From Pirellulaceae bacterium (GTDB lineage: Bacteria; Planctomycetota; Planctomycetia; Pirellulales; Pirellulaceae), in NCBI GenBank assembly GCA_016784735.1, contig JADHUC010000068.1:1-42113 (forward strand): 42,113 nucleotides of DNA, given 5' to 3'. Shown here piece after piece: positions 24,370-32,846 of this stretch (the stretch's first letter is position 1; the number at the start of each line of letters is the position of its first letter). The notes under the pieces are model-generated. The model was given only the letters and a program-made list of their open reading frames with translations. It searched no databases and was not told the origin of the DNA. The position numbers were made by a program, and so were the translations under genes.

Positions 24370-26130
24370 TCAGCGTAAACGCGGAATCTCCTCGTCCAGG
24401 ACCAAGGCACGTACGTACTGCACCGGCGGCGAGCCGTAGGACAGGATCTTGTCGTGATACTTCTTCAGATCGAAGTCTGCGCCCCACGCGCGTTCGATGT
24501 CGCGCCGCAGATCGAAGTGCTCCAGGGTCCCTACGAAGTAAGTCGAAAGCTGCGTCGAGGTCAGTTGGGCACGTACCCATTTGGCTGCGGCTTCGCGTTC
24601 TTCTTGGAACGTGTCTTCCATCATCAGTCGCATCGCCTCATCACGCGTCATGTCCCCGGCGTGGATCGCCTGGTCGATTATTGCGTTGCCGATTCCGCGC
24701 AGGTACCACTTCAAGTTGATCAAACGCATCAGCGGATCGCCGTCCAGAAAACCCTCGTCGATCATCATGCGTTCCGAATAGATGGCCCAGCCTTCGATAA
24801 ACACGCCCGACGAGAGCACGGCCCGCAATTTGCCTGGGTAGCGATTCGAGTGGGCCAGTTGGACGAAGTGGCCGGGCATGGCCTCGTGCATGGTCAGATC
24901 GTGAATGGACCGCACGTTGTACTCGCGCAGGAACGACTGCACTTGTTCGTCGTTCCAGTCCTCGGGCAGCGGCGCCACGGCGTAGAACGTCTTCAGCCCC
25001 ACGTCCAGCGGGCCGGGCGAATCGCAATAGGCCAGCGATACGCCTCGCTGGAATTCGGGCATGATGATGATTTCCACGGGATCCGGCGGCAGGGTCAACA
25101 GATCCTTCTTGCGTGCGAACGCCGTAGTCAGTTTCAGCGATTCTCTCGCCGTCTCGACGACCTGATCCGCCGCGGGCGTATCCAGATAGGCCAATTCCAG
25201 GCAAGCGCGAATAATGGCCTGCTTGTACTCGGGCGACGGTTCAGCGGGAAACGCTGTGTGAGGATACTTCTCCTTGTAGACTTGCTGCGAGATGCCATAC
25301 ATCTCGTCGCGTACGCGGATCATTTCCCGCTCGGCCCGGTCCCGCAGATGGGCTCGGGTGAGCGGTGTCTTGAGCGTAAACGCGAGCTTCTGATCGTACA
25401 GCTCTGGACCTATGCGAAAATCTCCGGCCGCGTTGGGCAGCAGTTCGGACTCAAGCCACTTCTGATGCTCTTCCACCACCGCTCGGGCCGTCGCCATGGC
25501 CCGTTCCAGACGGTCACGCTCGTCTTGGGGCAGTTTGCCTAGGTTGGGTTTGACGAAATTGTCCATGATGCTCAGCACGCCGGGGTTCTGCTTCACGGCC
25601 GTTTCGGCGTGGATTTTCGGCACGCGTTTCGGATCGAGCGTGACACGGATTTGGCGAAACAGGCGAGGGAATTGTTCCAGGCGATCGGCAACGTGCCCGA
25701 GACGTTTCTCCATGGGAGCGAAATCTCGGGCCATCAGACTGTAGATTGCTCCACCCGACAGTCCCGTGTACGACAGCGGGTTCCAGGCCCATTCCTGCAG
25801 CGTATCCAACCGCCACAGCGAGCCTTCCAGATCATGTTCCAGCAGGGCATAGTCCACTTGGTTCGCGCGCGATAGCTCAGCCGAATCGATGTTCCGGAGT
25901 TGTTCGAGATACATGCGGCAAAACGCTCGCTGCCGAGCCCGCGCTTCCTCGCTCACTTCATTCAATTGGCTATCGAAGCGATGGTCGCCCAAGCCAGTCG
26001 CCGAAACGGGCGACAACGCCGGGGATTCATCCACATAGCGTGCTGCAAGTTGTTCGAACTGCCCGTCCGCGGAAATCGCCGCGGGGCCCAGGATTTGGAT
26101 TAGAACCGCCGCCATTGGTAACGCTGACAT
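24370..26130 (-). CDS. DUF885 zinc metallopeptidase-like protein, secreted
   Basis: 586 residues from ATG 26130, chosen because AAAGGAG lies 5 bases upstream; the frame is open to 26433 but that part is not needed. Weak signal peptide (ALPMAAVLIQILGPAAISA). The DUF885 hallmark HEAMPGHFVQ (residues 415-421 carry HExxxGH, two His ligands and the catalytic Glu) and the third-ligand helix EGWAIYSERMM (446-453) are intact, as are the family's PGxxxSY-like middle and the C-terminal region AxKWVRAQLTSTQLSTYFVG...YHDKILSYGSPPVQYVRALVL. Length is normal for the family. Peptidase activity is likely. The gene is divergent from the DUF4139 array. Confidence 0.93.
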   Translation of the reverse strand: MSALPMAAVLIQILGPAAISADGQFEQLAARYVDESPALSPVSATGLGDHRFDSQLNEVSEEARARQRAFCRMYLEQLRNIDSAELSRANQVDYALLEHDLEGSLWRLDTLQEWAWNPLSYTGLSGGAIYSLMARDFAPMEKRLGHVADRLEQFPRLFRQIRVTLDPKRVPKIHAETAVKQNPGVLSIMDNFVKPNLGKLPQDERDRLERAMATARAVVEEHQKWLESELLPNAAGDFRIGPELYDQKLAFTLKTPLTRAHLRDRAEREMIRVRDEMYGISQQVYKEKYPHTAFPAEPSPEYKQAIIRACLELAYLDTPAADQVVETARESLKLTTAFARKKDLLTLPPDPVEIIIMPEFQRGVSLAYCDSPGPLDVGLKTFYAVAPLPEDWNDEQVQSFLREYNVRSIHDLTMHEAMPGHFVQLAHSNRYPGKLRAVLSSGVFIEGWAIYSERMMIDEGFLDGDPLMRLINLKWYLRGIGNAIIDQAIHAGDMTRDEAMRLMMEDTFQEEREAAAKWVRAQLTSTQLSTYFVGTLEHFDLRRDIERAWGADFDLKKYHDKILSYGSPPVQYVRALVLDEEIPRLR

Positions 26131-26472
26131 CTTGGCTCCTTTCAGGCATCTCTTGTTTTCCGAGCAAATCTCCAGGTGTCGACTCTCGGAGCATACAATA
26201 TCTGTTAACGAATCGACAGACTGCCGATGCAACGCGTAAATCGGGCTCAGACGCGTTTCCGGCTGATGCGGGACGGCCAACCAAAACTCTTTCTGCCACT
26301 TATTCGTCTTACAGGTGTACTTGCGCACGCCTCGTCCCAAACCGGGGCGGAGTTGCGCCCGAAACTCTGTTCCGAGCGGTTCCCTTGAAGTATCGTTAGA
26401 TAAGTACACGTTTCTCTGTACTTGCCGCGACACTCACAGCCTCGGCGAATACCTAATGAGGGTGGTTTTTGA
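26131..26472. promoter_or_regulatory. divergent intergenic region upstream of the DUF4139 array
   Basis: 342 bp between two outward-reading genes, so it should carry the promoter of the whole eight-gene array and that of the DUF885 gene. I do not see a clear -35/-10 pair or any palindromic repeat. The 32-nt spacer repeat found after each array gene is absent here. Confidence 0.45.
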
Positions 26473-27990
26473 ATGAAGTTGAATCAGATCGCACTGCTGA
26501 TGGCGATCGGCGCGGCCCAGATTTCCCTGGCCGACGTCGATTTGGTGACCATTCCGACGCGCGAAGACGTGCAACTGACCATCTACAATTCCGAAGACAT
26601 CACCATGGTTCGGGAGCACCGTCTGTTGACCGTCAAGCCCGGGATCAACCGCATTCAGTTCACGTGGGCAAACACGCTGATCGACCCGACCAGCATCAAC
26701 TTCCGGATCCTCGATTTTCAGGACAAGGTCGACCTGATCGACACGACGTTTCCTGCCGGTCGCAACGATGCGCTCGAGTGGAACATCAGCAGCCGCATGG
26801 CGGGCAAGGTACCGGTCGAGATTCGCTATTTCACTAGCGGTATCACCTGGAAAGCGGACTATGTGGGCATCGCCAACGAAGACGAGACGGAATTGCATCT
26901 GACCGGATATGTTCGCGTCTTCAATAACTCGGGTGAACTGTACGACCTAGCCCAGACGCGGATGGTCGTCGGCACGATCAACTTGGTCGAGAAGATCGCC
27001 GATTTGGCACAACGACCGGCCCCAGGCCCTGGCTCCGTTCCGGGCTCGTCCTCGGACCGTGCCAATATGCAATGGGGATTCGAGAATGCACTGAAAAAGG
27101 CAGGCGGCTTTGGTGGTGGCTTTGGTGGAGGCGGCATGGGGGGGATGGGAATGGCGGCGCCCGCCAAACCGAAGACCGTCGTCAAAGAGGGGCTTTCCGA
27201 GTACTTCATCTTCTCGATCGAAGGCCGCGAAGACATCAAGGACAAGGAACCTAAGCGACTCGTCTCCATGAAAGTGGCCGAAGTACCGCTGGAGTGCATC
27301 TACAAATTGACCGACCGCGTGAAGGGCGAATTTTTCACCAAGCACTACCGCTTCAAGAACGAGAAGCTGAAGGACGACCAGGGCAACGACAAGGACTTGC
27401 CGGCCATGGAGAACCTGGGCCTGTCGCCGCTGCCGGACGGCCTGGTTCGACTGTATTCGGAGTACGCCAACAAAGATCTAGCATACATTGGCGGAAACTC
27501 GACCAAGTACGTACCAATCGGTGACCGCGTCGAAGTGAACGTCGGTCGCGACAACGACATCACGATCGTTCGGCGGCGGAAAGACGAGCGTTTCACGAAC
27601 ATCGTGTCCCGCCAGTACAAGCGACGGATCGACGACGAGTTCGTGATGTACTACGACCTAATCGACTACGACAAGACACTCTATTTCGAAGAGGAAATCG
27701 TATCGGGCAAGCCGGTCGACGTGAAGGTCGAATTGGAGCGTCGTTTTGACGCGAATGTCGTCTTGTGGGCGGAAGATGCTCCGCCGAAGGATTGGACATC
27801 GAGCGAGCCCGGTGCCTACGTCGACTTGCACGAGATCGCCGGCCGCAAAGAACGCGTGGATCAGAACCACGCAAAATACTTCCTGGATCTCAAACCCGGC
27901 GAGAAACGGCTGGTTACGTATCCGGTGACTTACAAACACCGCAAGATCGGTCCGGAATTGAACCAGGAGAAGAAGCGGGAACCGCTGTGA
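26473..27990 (+). CDS. array gene 1: exported DUF4139-type protein, Gly-rich linker
   Basis: 505 residues, signal peptide ending SLA before DVDLVTIP. The whole array shares the DUF4139 (MuiA-like) pattern: an N-terminal part ending in the domain entry EIRYFTSGITWKADYVGIANEDETELHLTGYVRVFNNSGELYD (residues about 116-158), a variable linker, and a C-terminal part from VVKEGLSEYF with RLVSMKVAEVPLECIYKLTDR, LSPLPDGLVRLYSEYANKDLAY, and a final SVTYKRRK-like strand. The family function is unknown; it is expected in the periplasm or on the outer surface. The linker of this copy (186-235) starts Pro/Ser-rich and becomes GGFGGGFGGGGMGGMGM. It has the least conserved sequence around DFQDKVDLID and YDLAQTRM. 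First gene, with no spacer repeat before it. Confidence 0.92.
   Translation: MKLNQIALLMAIGAAQISLADVDLVTIPTREDVQLTIYNSEDITMVREHRLLTVKPGINRIQFTWANTLIDPTSINFRILDFQDKVDLIDTTFPAGRNDALEWNISSRMAGKVPVEIRYFTSGITWKADYVGIANEDETELHLTGYVRVFNNSGELYDLAQTRMVVGTINLVEKIADLAQRPAPGPGSVPGSSSDRANMQWGFENALKKAGGFGGGFGGGGMGGMGMAAPAKPKTVVKEGLSEYFIFSIEGREDIKDKEPKRLVSMKVAEVPLECIYKLTDRVKGEFFTKHYRFKNEKLKDDQGNDKDLPAMENLGLSPLPDGLVRLYSEYANKDLAYIGGNSTKYVPIGDRVEVNVGRDNDITIVRRRKDERFTNIVSRQYKRRIDDEFVMYYDLIDYDKTLYFEEEIVSGKPVDVKVELERRFDANVVLWAEDAPPKDWTSSEPGAYVDLHEIAGRKERVDQNHAKYFLDLKPGEKRLVTYPVTYKHRKIGPELNQEKKREPL
27028..27177 (+). other. variable linker of array gene 1
   Basis: Codes the stretch between RPAPG and VVKEGLSEYF. Contains SSDRANMQWGFENAL, weakly similar in pattern to the helix in genes 2, 4, 5 and 7, followed by a Gly/Met run. 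Confidence 0.75.
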
Positions 27991-27994
27991 AGAG

Positions 27995-28026
27995 AATGAC
28001 CAATGTCCAAATCCCAATGACCAACG
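27995..28026 (+). repeat. 32-nt spacer repeat, copy 1
   Basis: AATGACCAATG, a 10-nt middle, and AATGACCAACG, starting 4 bases after the stop of array gene 1. One of seven copies, all exactly 32 nt. Confidence 0.93.
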
Positions 28027-28042
28027 ACGGAGGCCGGTGGAC

Positions 28043-29653
28043 ATGAAAACTGTAGTGTGCGGCAGCCGTTTGTTGGAGTCCAGGCTTCAGCCTGTCCCTC
28101 GCAGCCTAAAGGCTGTACTCCAGCGGATATTTCAAAACAGCCGTAGCATAATGGTTTTGTTAGGTCTGATGCTGTTCCCGTTGGCGGGCACCGCGCTGGC
28201 GGATGTGGATTTGGTGACGATTCCGACTCGCGAAGGCGTGCAACTGACGATCTACAATTCGGAAGACGTGACCATGGTCCGTGAGCATCGGTTGCTGACG
28301 GTCAAACCGGGGATCAACCGTATTCAGTTTACGTGGGCCAACACGCTGATCGACCCGACCAGCATCGATTTCCGGATTCTGGACCAGGTCGACAAGGTGG
28401 ACCTGATCGACACCACCTTTCCCACCGGACGCAACGACGCACTGCAGTGGAATATCCGAAGTCAGATCGCCGGGAAAATCCCCGTCGAGATCCGTTATTT
28501 CACCAGCGGCATCACGTGGAAAGCAGACTACGTCGGCATTGCTAACGAAGACGAGACCAAACTGAATCTGACCGGCTACGTTCGCGTGTTCAACAACTCG
28601 GGCGAGTTGTACGACAACGCGCAAACGCGATTGGTGGTCGGCACGATCAATCTCGTCGAGAAGATAGCCGACTTGGCCACACGCCCGGCACCGGGCGACG
28701 ACTCAGGGCCCCAGCCCGGGTACGCCGGTCGCTCGCAGGAGAACCGCCAAAAGATGCGTGAAAAGCTCGACGAAGCGGTGACGACATACGGCGCGAGGTT
28801 CCGCGGCGGCAGGGGCAAACCGGCGGAAGAGGCGAAACAGGTTGTCAAAGAGGGCTTGTCGGAGTATTTCATCTTTGCGATCGAAGGCCGCGAAGACATC
28901 AAGGACAAGGAGCCCAAACGACTCGTGTCAATGAAAGTGGGCGAGGTACCGCTGGAGTGCATCTACAAATTGACCGATCGCGAAAAGGGCGACTCGTTCA
29001 CCAAGTTCTACCGCTTCAAGAACGAAAAGCTGAAGGACGACAAAGGCAACGAGAAAGACCTTTCGGCTATGGAAAACCTGGGCCTATCGCCGCTGCCGGA
29101 CGGTATGGTGCGATTGTACTCGGAGTACACAAACAAAGACCTCGCCTACGTCGGCGGCACCTCGACGAAATACGTGCCCATCGGCGACCGAGTGGAGGTG
29201 AACGTCGGTCGCGACAGTGATATCACGATTGTCCGGCGAGTGAAGGACCAGCAGATAACAAACGTCGTTTCGCGTCAGTACAAACGCCGGATCGACGACG
29301 AATTCGTGATGTACTACGACATGATCGACTTCGACGAGACGTTCTACTACGAGGAAGAAATCGTCTCCGGAAAAGCAGTCGACGTGAAGGTCGAATTGGA
29401 ACGCCGCTTTGACGCGAACGTGGTACTGTGGGCCGAAGACGCACCACCGGCGGACTGGGATTCCGACGAACCGGGAGCCTACGTGGATCTGCATCAGATC
29501 GCCGGGCGCAAGGAGCGCGTGGATCAAAACCACGTGAAGTACTTCCTTGATCTCGCACCGGGAGAAAAGCGATTCATCACTTATTCGGTCACCTACAAAC
29601 GTCGCAAGATGGGACCGGAGTTGAATCAGGAAAGAAAACGCGAGCGGCTATGA
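28043..29653 (+). CDS. array gene 2: exported DUF4139-type protein with an extended N-terminus
   Basis: 536 residues from ATG 28043, which has GGAGG 9 bases upstream exactly as in array gene 3. The first 36 residues (MKTVVCGSRLLESRLQPV and on) translate a palindromic element inserted into the signal peptide region; the normal hydrophobic core MVLLGLMLFPLAGTALA then leads to DVDLVTIP. An ATG at 28151 just after the insert could serve as a new start, giving a normal 500-residue protein, but has no good ribosome site. The linker contains NRQKMREKLDEAVTTYG and ARFRGGRGKPAEEAK. Closest to gene 3 in the signal peptide. The body matches the array consensus, with MKVGEVPLECIYKLTDREKGDSFTKFYRFKNEK. 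Confidence 0.92.
   Translation: MKTVVCGSRLLESRLQPVPRSLKAVLQRIFQNSRSIMVLLGLMLFPLAGTALADVDLVTIPTREGVQLTIYNSEDVTMVREHRLLTVKPGINRIQFTWANTLIDPTSIDFRILDQVDKVDLIDTTFPTGRNDALQWNIRSQIAGKIPVEIRYFTSGITWKADYVGIANEDETKLNLTGYVRVFNNSGELYDNAQTRLVVGTINLVEKIADLATRPAPGDDSGPQPGYAGRSQENRQKMREKLDEAVTTYGARFRGGRGKPAEEAKQVVKEGLSEYFIFAIEGREDIKDKEPKRLVSMKVGEVPLECIYKLTDREKGDSFTKFYRFKNEKLKDDKGNEKDLSAMENLGLSPLPDGMVRLYSEYTNKDLAYVGGTSTKYVPIGDRVEVNVGRDSDITIVRRVKDQQITNVVSRQYKRRIDDEFVMYYDMIDFDETFYYEEEIVSGKAVDVKVELERRFDANVVLWAEDAPPADWDSDEPGAYVDLHQIAGRKERVDQNHVKYFLDLAPGEKRFITYSVTYKRRKMGPELNQERKRERL
28074..28122. repeat. palindromic element in the 5' end of array gene 2
   Basis: TGGAGTC, palindrome CAGGCTTCAGCCTG (28081-28094), short middle, palindrome CAGCCTAAAGGCTG (28102-28115), TACTCCA. 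Layout matches the element at 18668. It lies inside the reading frame between the likely ancestral ATG and the hydrophobic core of the signal peptide. Confidence 0.88.
28696..28840 (+). other. variable linker of array gene 2
   Basis: Starts DDSGPQPGYAGRSQENRQ, continues as a charged helix and ends RGGRGKPAEEAKQ before VVKEGLSEYF. Confidence 0.75.
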
Positions 29654-29657
29654 AGAG

Positions 29658-29689
29658 AATGACCAATGTCCAAGTCCCAATGACCAATG
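29658..29689 (+). repeat. 32-nt spacer repeat, copy 2
   Basis: AATGACCAATG, TCCAAGTCCC, AATGACCAATG, starting 4 bases after the stop of array gene 2 and followed by GGAGG and the ATG of gene 3. Confidence 0.93.
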
Positions 29690-29705
29690 ATGGAGGCGAT
29701 TAGAC

Positions 29706-31232
29706 ATGAGAAATGCCATCATGGCCCTGCTGGGGTTGACGCTATTCCCATTGATGGGCACTGCGTTGGCGGATGTGGATTTGGTGACCGTTCCGCGGCG
29801 CGAAGGGACGCAGCTTACGATCTACAACTCTGAAGATATCACGATGGTCCGCGAAACTCGGCTGCTGACCGTCAAGCAGGGGATCAACCGTATTCAGTTT
29901 ACGTGGGCCGACACGCTGATCGACCCTACCAGCATCGACTTTCGTATCCTCGATCACCACGACGACGTTAATCTAGTCGACACCACGTTTCCCGCGGGGC
30001 GCAACGATGCACTCCAGTGGAACATTCAGAGTGGGATGGCCGGGAAGATACCGGTCGAGATTCGCTACTTTACCAGTGGGATCACATGGAAAGCCGACTA
30101 TGTGGGCATCGCCAACGGAGATGAGACAAAGCTGCACCTGACCGGCTACGTCCGCGTATACAATGACTCCGGCGAACTGTACGACAACGCTGAGGTGCGG
30201 CTGGTGGTGGGCTCGATCAACCTGGTCGAGAAGATTGCTGATTTGGCGATGAGGGGACTGAAGGGGCTCCTTGGTCCCGTAGAAATCGAACTCCTCGAAG
30301 GTCTAGATACCATAGTCCTGCGAGGCCGCAAGCAAGACGTCAACAAGACGCGGGATCTGATAGCCTCAATAGATCGGCTGGAACGAGACGGCAAAGATAC
30401 ATTGGCCCGCCCGAAGGAAGTCGTCAAACAGGGTCTTTCCGAGTATTTCCTCTTCACGATTGACGGCCGTGAGGACATCGAGGACAAGCAGCCCAAACGA
30501 TTGGTTTCCATGAAGGTGGCCGAAGTGCCGCTGGAATGCGTCTACAAACTGACCGACCGCGAGGAAGGTGACTTCTTCACTAAGTATTACCGCTTCAAGA
30601 ACGAGCAGCTAAAAGACGACCAGGGCAACGACAGAGATCTGCCCGCCATGGAGAACTTGGGACTTTCGCCGCTGCCGGACGGCATGGTGCGGCTGTATTC
30701 GAAGTATGCCAACAAGGATCTGGCCTATGTCGGCGGCACGTCGACCAAGTACGTGCCGATCAGCGATCGCGTAGAAGTGAACGTCGGCCGCGATACCGAC
30801 ATCACGATTGTCCGGCACACCAAGGACCAGCAGATCGCCAATGTTGTCGCGCGACAGTACCAACGACGGATCGACGACCAGTTCGTCATGTACTACGACC
30901 TTGTGGACTACGACGAGACGTTCTACTACGAGGAAGAGATCGTTTCGGGCAAGCCAGTCGACGTGAAGGCCGAGCTTGAACGTCGCTTTGACGCGAACGT
31001 GGTCCTCTGGTCCGAAGACGCGCCGCCAAAGGACTGGACATCGGACGAACCGGGCGCCTACGTGGACCTGCACGGGATCGCCGGCCGCAAGGAACGCGTG
31101 GACCAGAACCATGTAAAGTACTTCCTGGAACTGAAACCGGGCGAGAAGCGGCTGATCACGTACTCGGTGACCTACAAACGCCGGAAGGTTGCGCCTGAGT
31201 TGAATCAGGAAAAGAAGCGGGAGCCGCTCTGA
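29706..31232 (+). CDS. array gene 3: exported DUF4139-type protein with a secretin-like linker
   Basis: 508 residues from ATG 29706 (GGAGG at 9 bases). Signal peptide MRNAIMALLGLTLFPLMGTALA. This is the most diverged of the seven in the N-terminal half (VPRREGTQLTIYNSED, TVKQGIN, LDHHDDVNLVD, NDSGELYDNAEVRLVVGSINL). It lacks the RPAPG junction, reading LAMRGLKGLL instead. The linker holds GPVEIELLEGLDTIVLRG followed by RKQDVNKTRDLIASIDRLE, which resembles the short N-domain repeats of planctomycete secretins. The C-terminal half is normal (VVKQGLSEYFLFTIDGREDIEDKQPKRLVSMKVAEVPLECVYKLTDREEGDFF). The domain pattern suggests the same exported location as its neighbours, with a different binding surface. 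Confidence 0.92.
   Translation: MRNAIMALLGLTLFPLMGTALADVDLVTVPRREGTQLTIYNSEDITMVRETRLLTVKQGINRIQFTWADTLIDPTSIDFRILDHHDDVNLVDTTFPAGRNDALQWNIQSGMAGKIPVEIRYFTSGITWKADYVGIANGDETKLHLTGYVRVYNDSGELYDNAEVRLVVGSINLVEKIADLAMRGLKGLLGPVEIELLEGLDTIVLRGRKQDVNKTRDLIASIDRLERDGKDTLARPKEVVKQGLSEYFLFTIDGREDIEDKQPKRLVSMKVAEVPLECVYKLTDREEGDFFTKYYRFKNEQLKDDQGNDRDLPAMENLGLSPLPDGMVRLYSKYANKDLAYVGGTSTKYVPISDRVEVNVGRDTDITIVRHTKDQQIANVVARQYQRRIDDQFVMYYDLVDYDETFYYEEEIVSGKPVDVKAELERRFDANVVLWSEDAPPKDWTSDEPGAYVDLHGIAGRKERVDQNHVKYFLELKPGEKRLITYSVTYKRRKVAPELNQEKKREPL
30249..30419 (+). other. variable linker of array gene 3, secretin-like
   Basis: 57 codons. The beta-alpha pattern GPVEIELLEGLDTIVLRG then DVNKTRDLIASID matches what I recall of secretin N-domain type repeats (strand, turn, strand with VLRG, helix). 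No other array gene has it. Confidence 0.65.
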
Positions 31233-31235
31233 GGA

Positions 31236-31267
31236 AATGACCAAGGACCAAATCCCAATGACCAATG
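31236..31267 (+). repeat. 32-nt spacer repeat, copy 3, fused to the start of array gene 4
   Basis: AATGACCAAGG, ACCAAATCCC, AATGACCAATG. Starts 3 bases after the stop of gene 3. The second AATG supplies the ATG (31258) used for gene 4, so the repeat is part of the coding sequence here. Confidence 0.9.
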
Positions 31268-32799
31268 AAAGAACGCGGAAACGGGCTCACGCAACGTGCA
31301 AGCGGCTGATTGCCATGCCCGGCTTGTTGGTGCTCGCGATGGCGACCGCGGCGCTGGCCGATGTCGACTTGGTGACGATTCCGACTCGCGAAGGCGTGCA
31401 ACTGACGATCTACAATTCGGAAGACATCACCATGGTGCGGGAACACCGGCTGTTGACGGTCAAGAAAGGGATCAATCGAATCCAATTCTCTTGGGCGAAC
31501 ACGCTGATCGACCCGACCAGTATCGACTTCCGGATTCTGGATCACGTGGACAAAGTGGATTTGGTCGATACCACATTCCCTTCCGGCCGCAATGATGCGC
31601 TGCAGTGGAATATCCAAAGCGGCATGGCCGGGAAGATACCGGTCGAGATCCGCTACTTCACCAGTGGCATTACGTGGAAAGCAGATTACGTCGGCATCGC
31701 CAACGAAGACGAGACGAAATTGCATCTGACGGGTTACGTTCGCGTGATGAACAACTCGGGCGAACTATACGACAACGCTCAGACACGCCTGGTCGTCGGC
31801 ACAATCAACCTGGTCGAGAAGATCGCCGACTTGGCCACTCGTCCCGCCCCCGGCATGCCGCAGCCTGAAGAAGCGCCCGAGAGTCGCACCGCGACGAGGC
31901 GTGACGTCATGCAAGAACGGTTCAAGGAGGTGGTGGAGAACTACGCCAAGCGGCTCGGCGACGATGAAGTCACGGCCGCCAAGAAGGTTGTGAAACAAGG
32001 CTTGTCCGAGTATTTCATCTTCGCCATCGAAGGCCGCGAAGACATCAAGGACAACGAGCCGAAGCGGCTGGTTTCCATGATAGTGGCCGACGTGCCGCTG
32101 GAGTGCATCTACAAGCTGACCGACCGCGAGAAGGGCGACGTGTTCACCAAGTACTACCGCTTCAAGAACGAAAAGCTAAAGGACGAGCAGGGTAACGACA
32201 AAGATCTGTCCGCCATGGAGAACCTGGGCCTTTCACCATTGCCGGACGGCATGGTACGACTCTATTCAGAGTATGCCAACAAGGATCTCGCTTACGTCGG
32301 CGGCACTTCGACTAAGTACGTACCGATCAGCGACCGTGTTGAAGTGAACGTTGGCCGGGATCCGGATATCACCATCACTCGCCGCGCCAAAGACCAGAAG
32401 ATCACGAACGTAGTCTCGCGCCAATACAAACGCCGGATCGACGACGAATTCGTGATGTACTACGACCTCGTGGACTACGACGAGACGTTCTACTACGAAG
32501 AAGAGATCGTTTCGGGCAAACCGGTGGACGTGAAAGTCGAACTGGAACGACGTTTCGACGCCAACGTCGTCCTGTGGGCAAAAGACGCGCCGCCCGCGGA
32601 CTGGGCGTCGGACGAGCCCGGCGCGTACGTCGACCTCCACAATATCGCAGGCCGCAAGGAACGTGTCGACCAGAACCACGTCAAGTACTTCCTGGAGCTG
32701 AAGCCGGGCGAGAAGCGATTGGTCACGTACTCGGTGACCTACAAACGCCGCAAGATGCCGCCGGAGTTGAATCAAGAAAAGAAGCGGGAGCCGCTGTGA
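31258..32799 (+). CDS. array gene 4: exported DUF4139-type protein whose start lies in the spacer repeat
   Basis: 513 residues from ATG 31258; AAGGA inside the repeat could serve as ribosome site at about 10 bases. Other in-frame ATGs are 31237 (only 4 bases after the previous stop) and 31315. The signal peptide would be MTNERTRKRAHATCKRLIA plus the core MPGLLVLAMATAALA, with an unusually basic start. The usual GGAGG-ATG spacer of the other genes is missing, as if a deletion joined the repeat to the coding region. The linker is MPQPEEAPESRTATRRDVMQ then a charged helix. It shares TVKKGINRIQFSWANTLIDP with gene 7 only. The C-terminal half has the standard array features with AKDAPPADWASDEPGAY. 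Confidence 0.88.
   Translation: MTNERTRKRAHATCKRLIAMPGLLVLAMATAALADVDLVTIPTREGVQLTIYNSEDITMVREHRLLTVKKGINRIQFSWANTLIDPTSIDFRILDHVDKVDLVDTTFPSGRNDALQWNIQSGMAGKIPVEIRYFTSGITWKADYVGIANEDETKLHLTGYVRVMNNSGELYDNAQTRLVVGTINLVEKIADLATRPAPGMPQPEEAPESRTATRRDVMQERFKEVVENYAKRLGDDEVTAAKKVVKQGLSEYFIFAIEGREDIKDNEPKRLVSMIVADVPLECIYKLTDREKGDVFTKYYRFKNEKLKDEQGNDKDLSAMENLGLSPLPDGMVRLYSEYANKDLAYVGGTSTKYVPISDRVEVNVGRDPDITITRRAKDQKITNVVSRQYKRRIDDEFVMYYDLVDYDETFYYEEEIVSGKPVDVKVELERRFDANVVLWAKDAPPADWASDEPGAYVDLHNIAGRKERVDQNHVKYFLELKPGEKRLVTYSVTYKRRKMPPELNQEKKREPL
31855..31986 (+). other. variable linker of array gene 4
   Basis: 44 codons, Pro/Glu-rich start, then RRDVMQERFKEVVENYAKRL, a charged amphipathic helix, then GDDEVTAAKK. 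Confidence 0.75.
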
Positions 32800-32803
32800 A
32801 GAG

Positions 32804-32835
32804 AATGACCAATGACCAAGCCCCAATGACCAATG
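32804..32835 (+). repeat. 32-nt spacer repeat, copy 4
   Basis: AATGACCAATG, ACCAAGCCCC, AATGACCAATG, 4 bases after the stop of gene 4. Confidence 0.93.
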
Positions 32836-32846
32836 ATGAGTAAACA

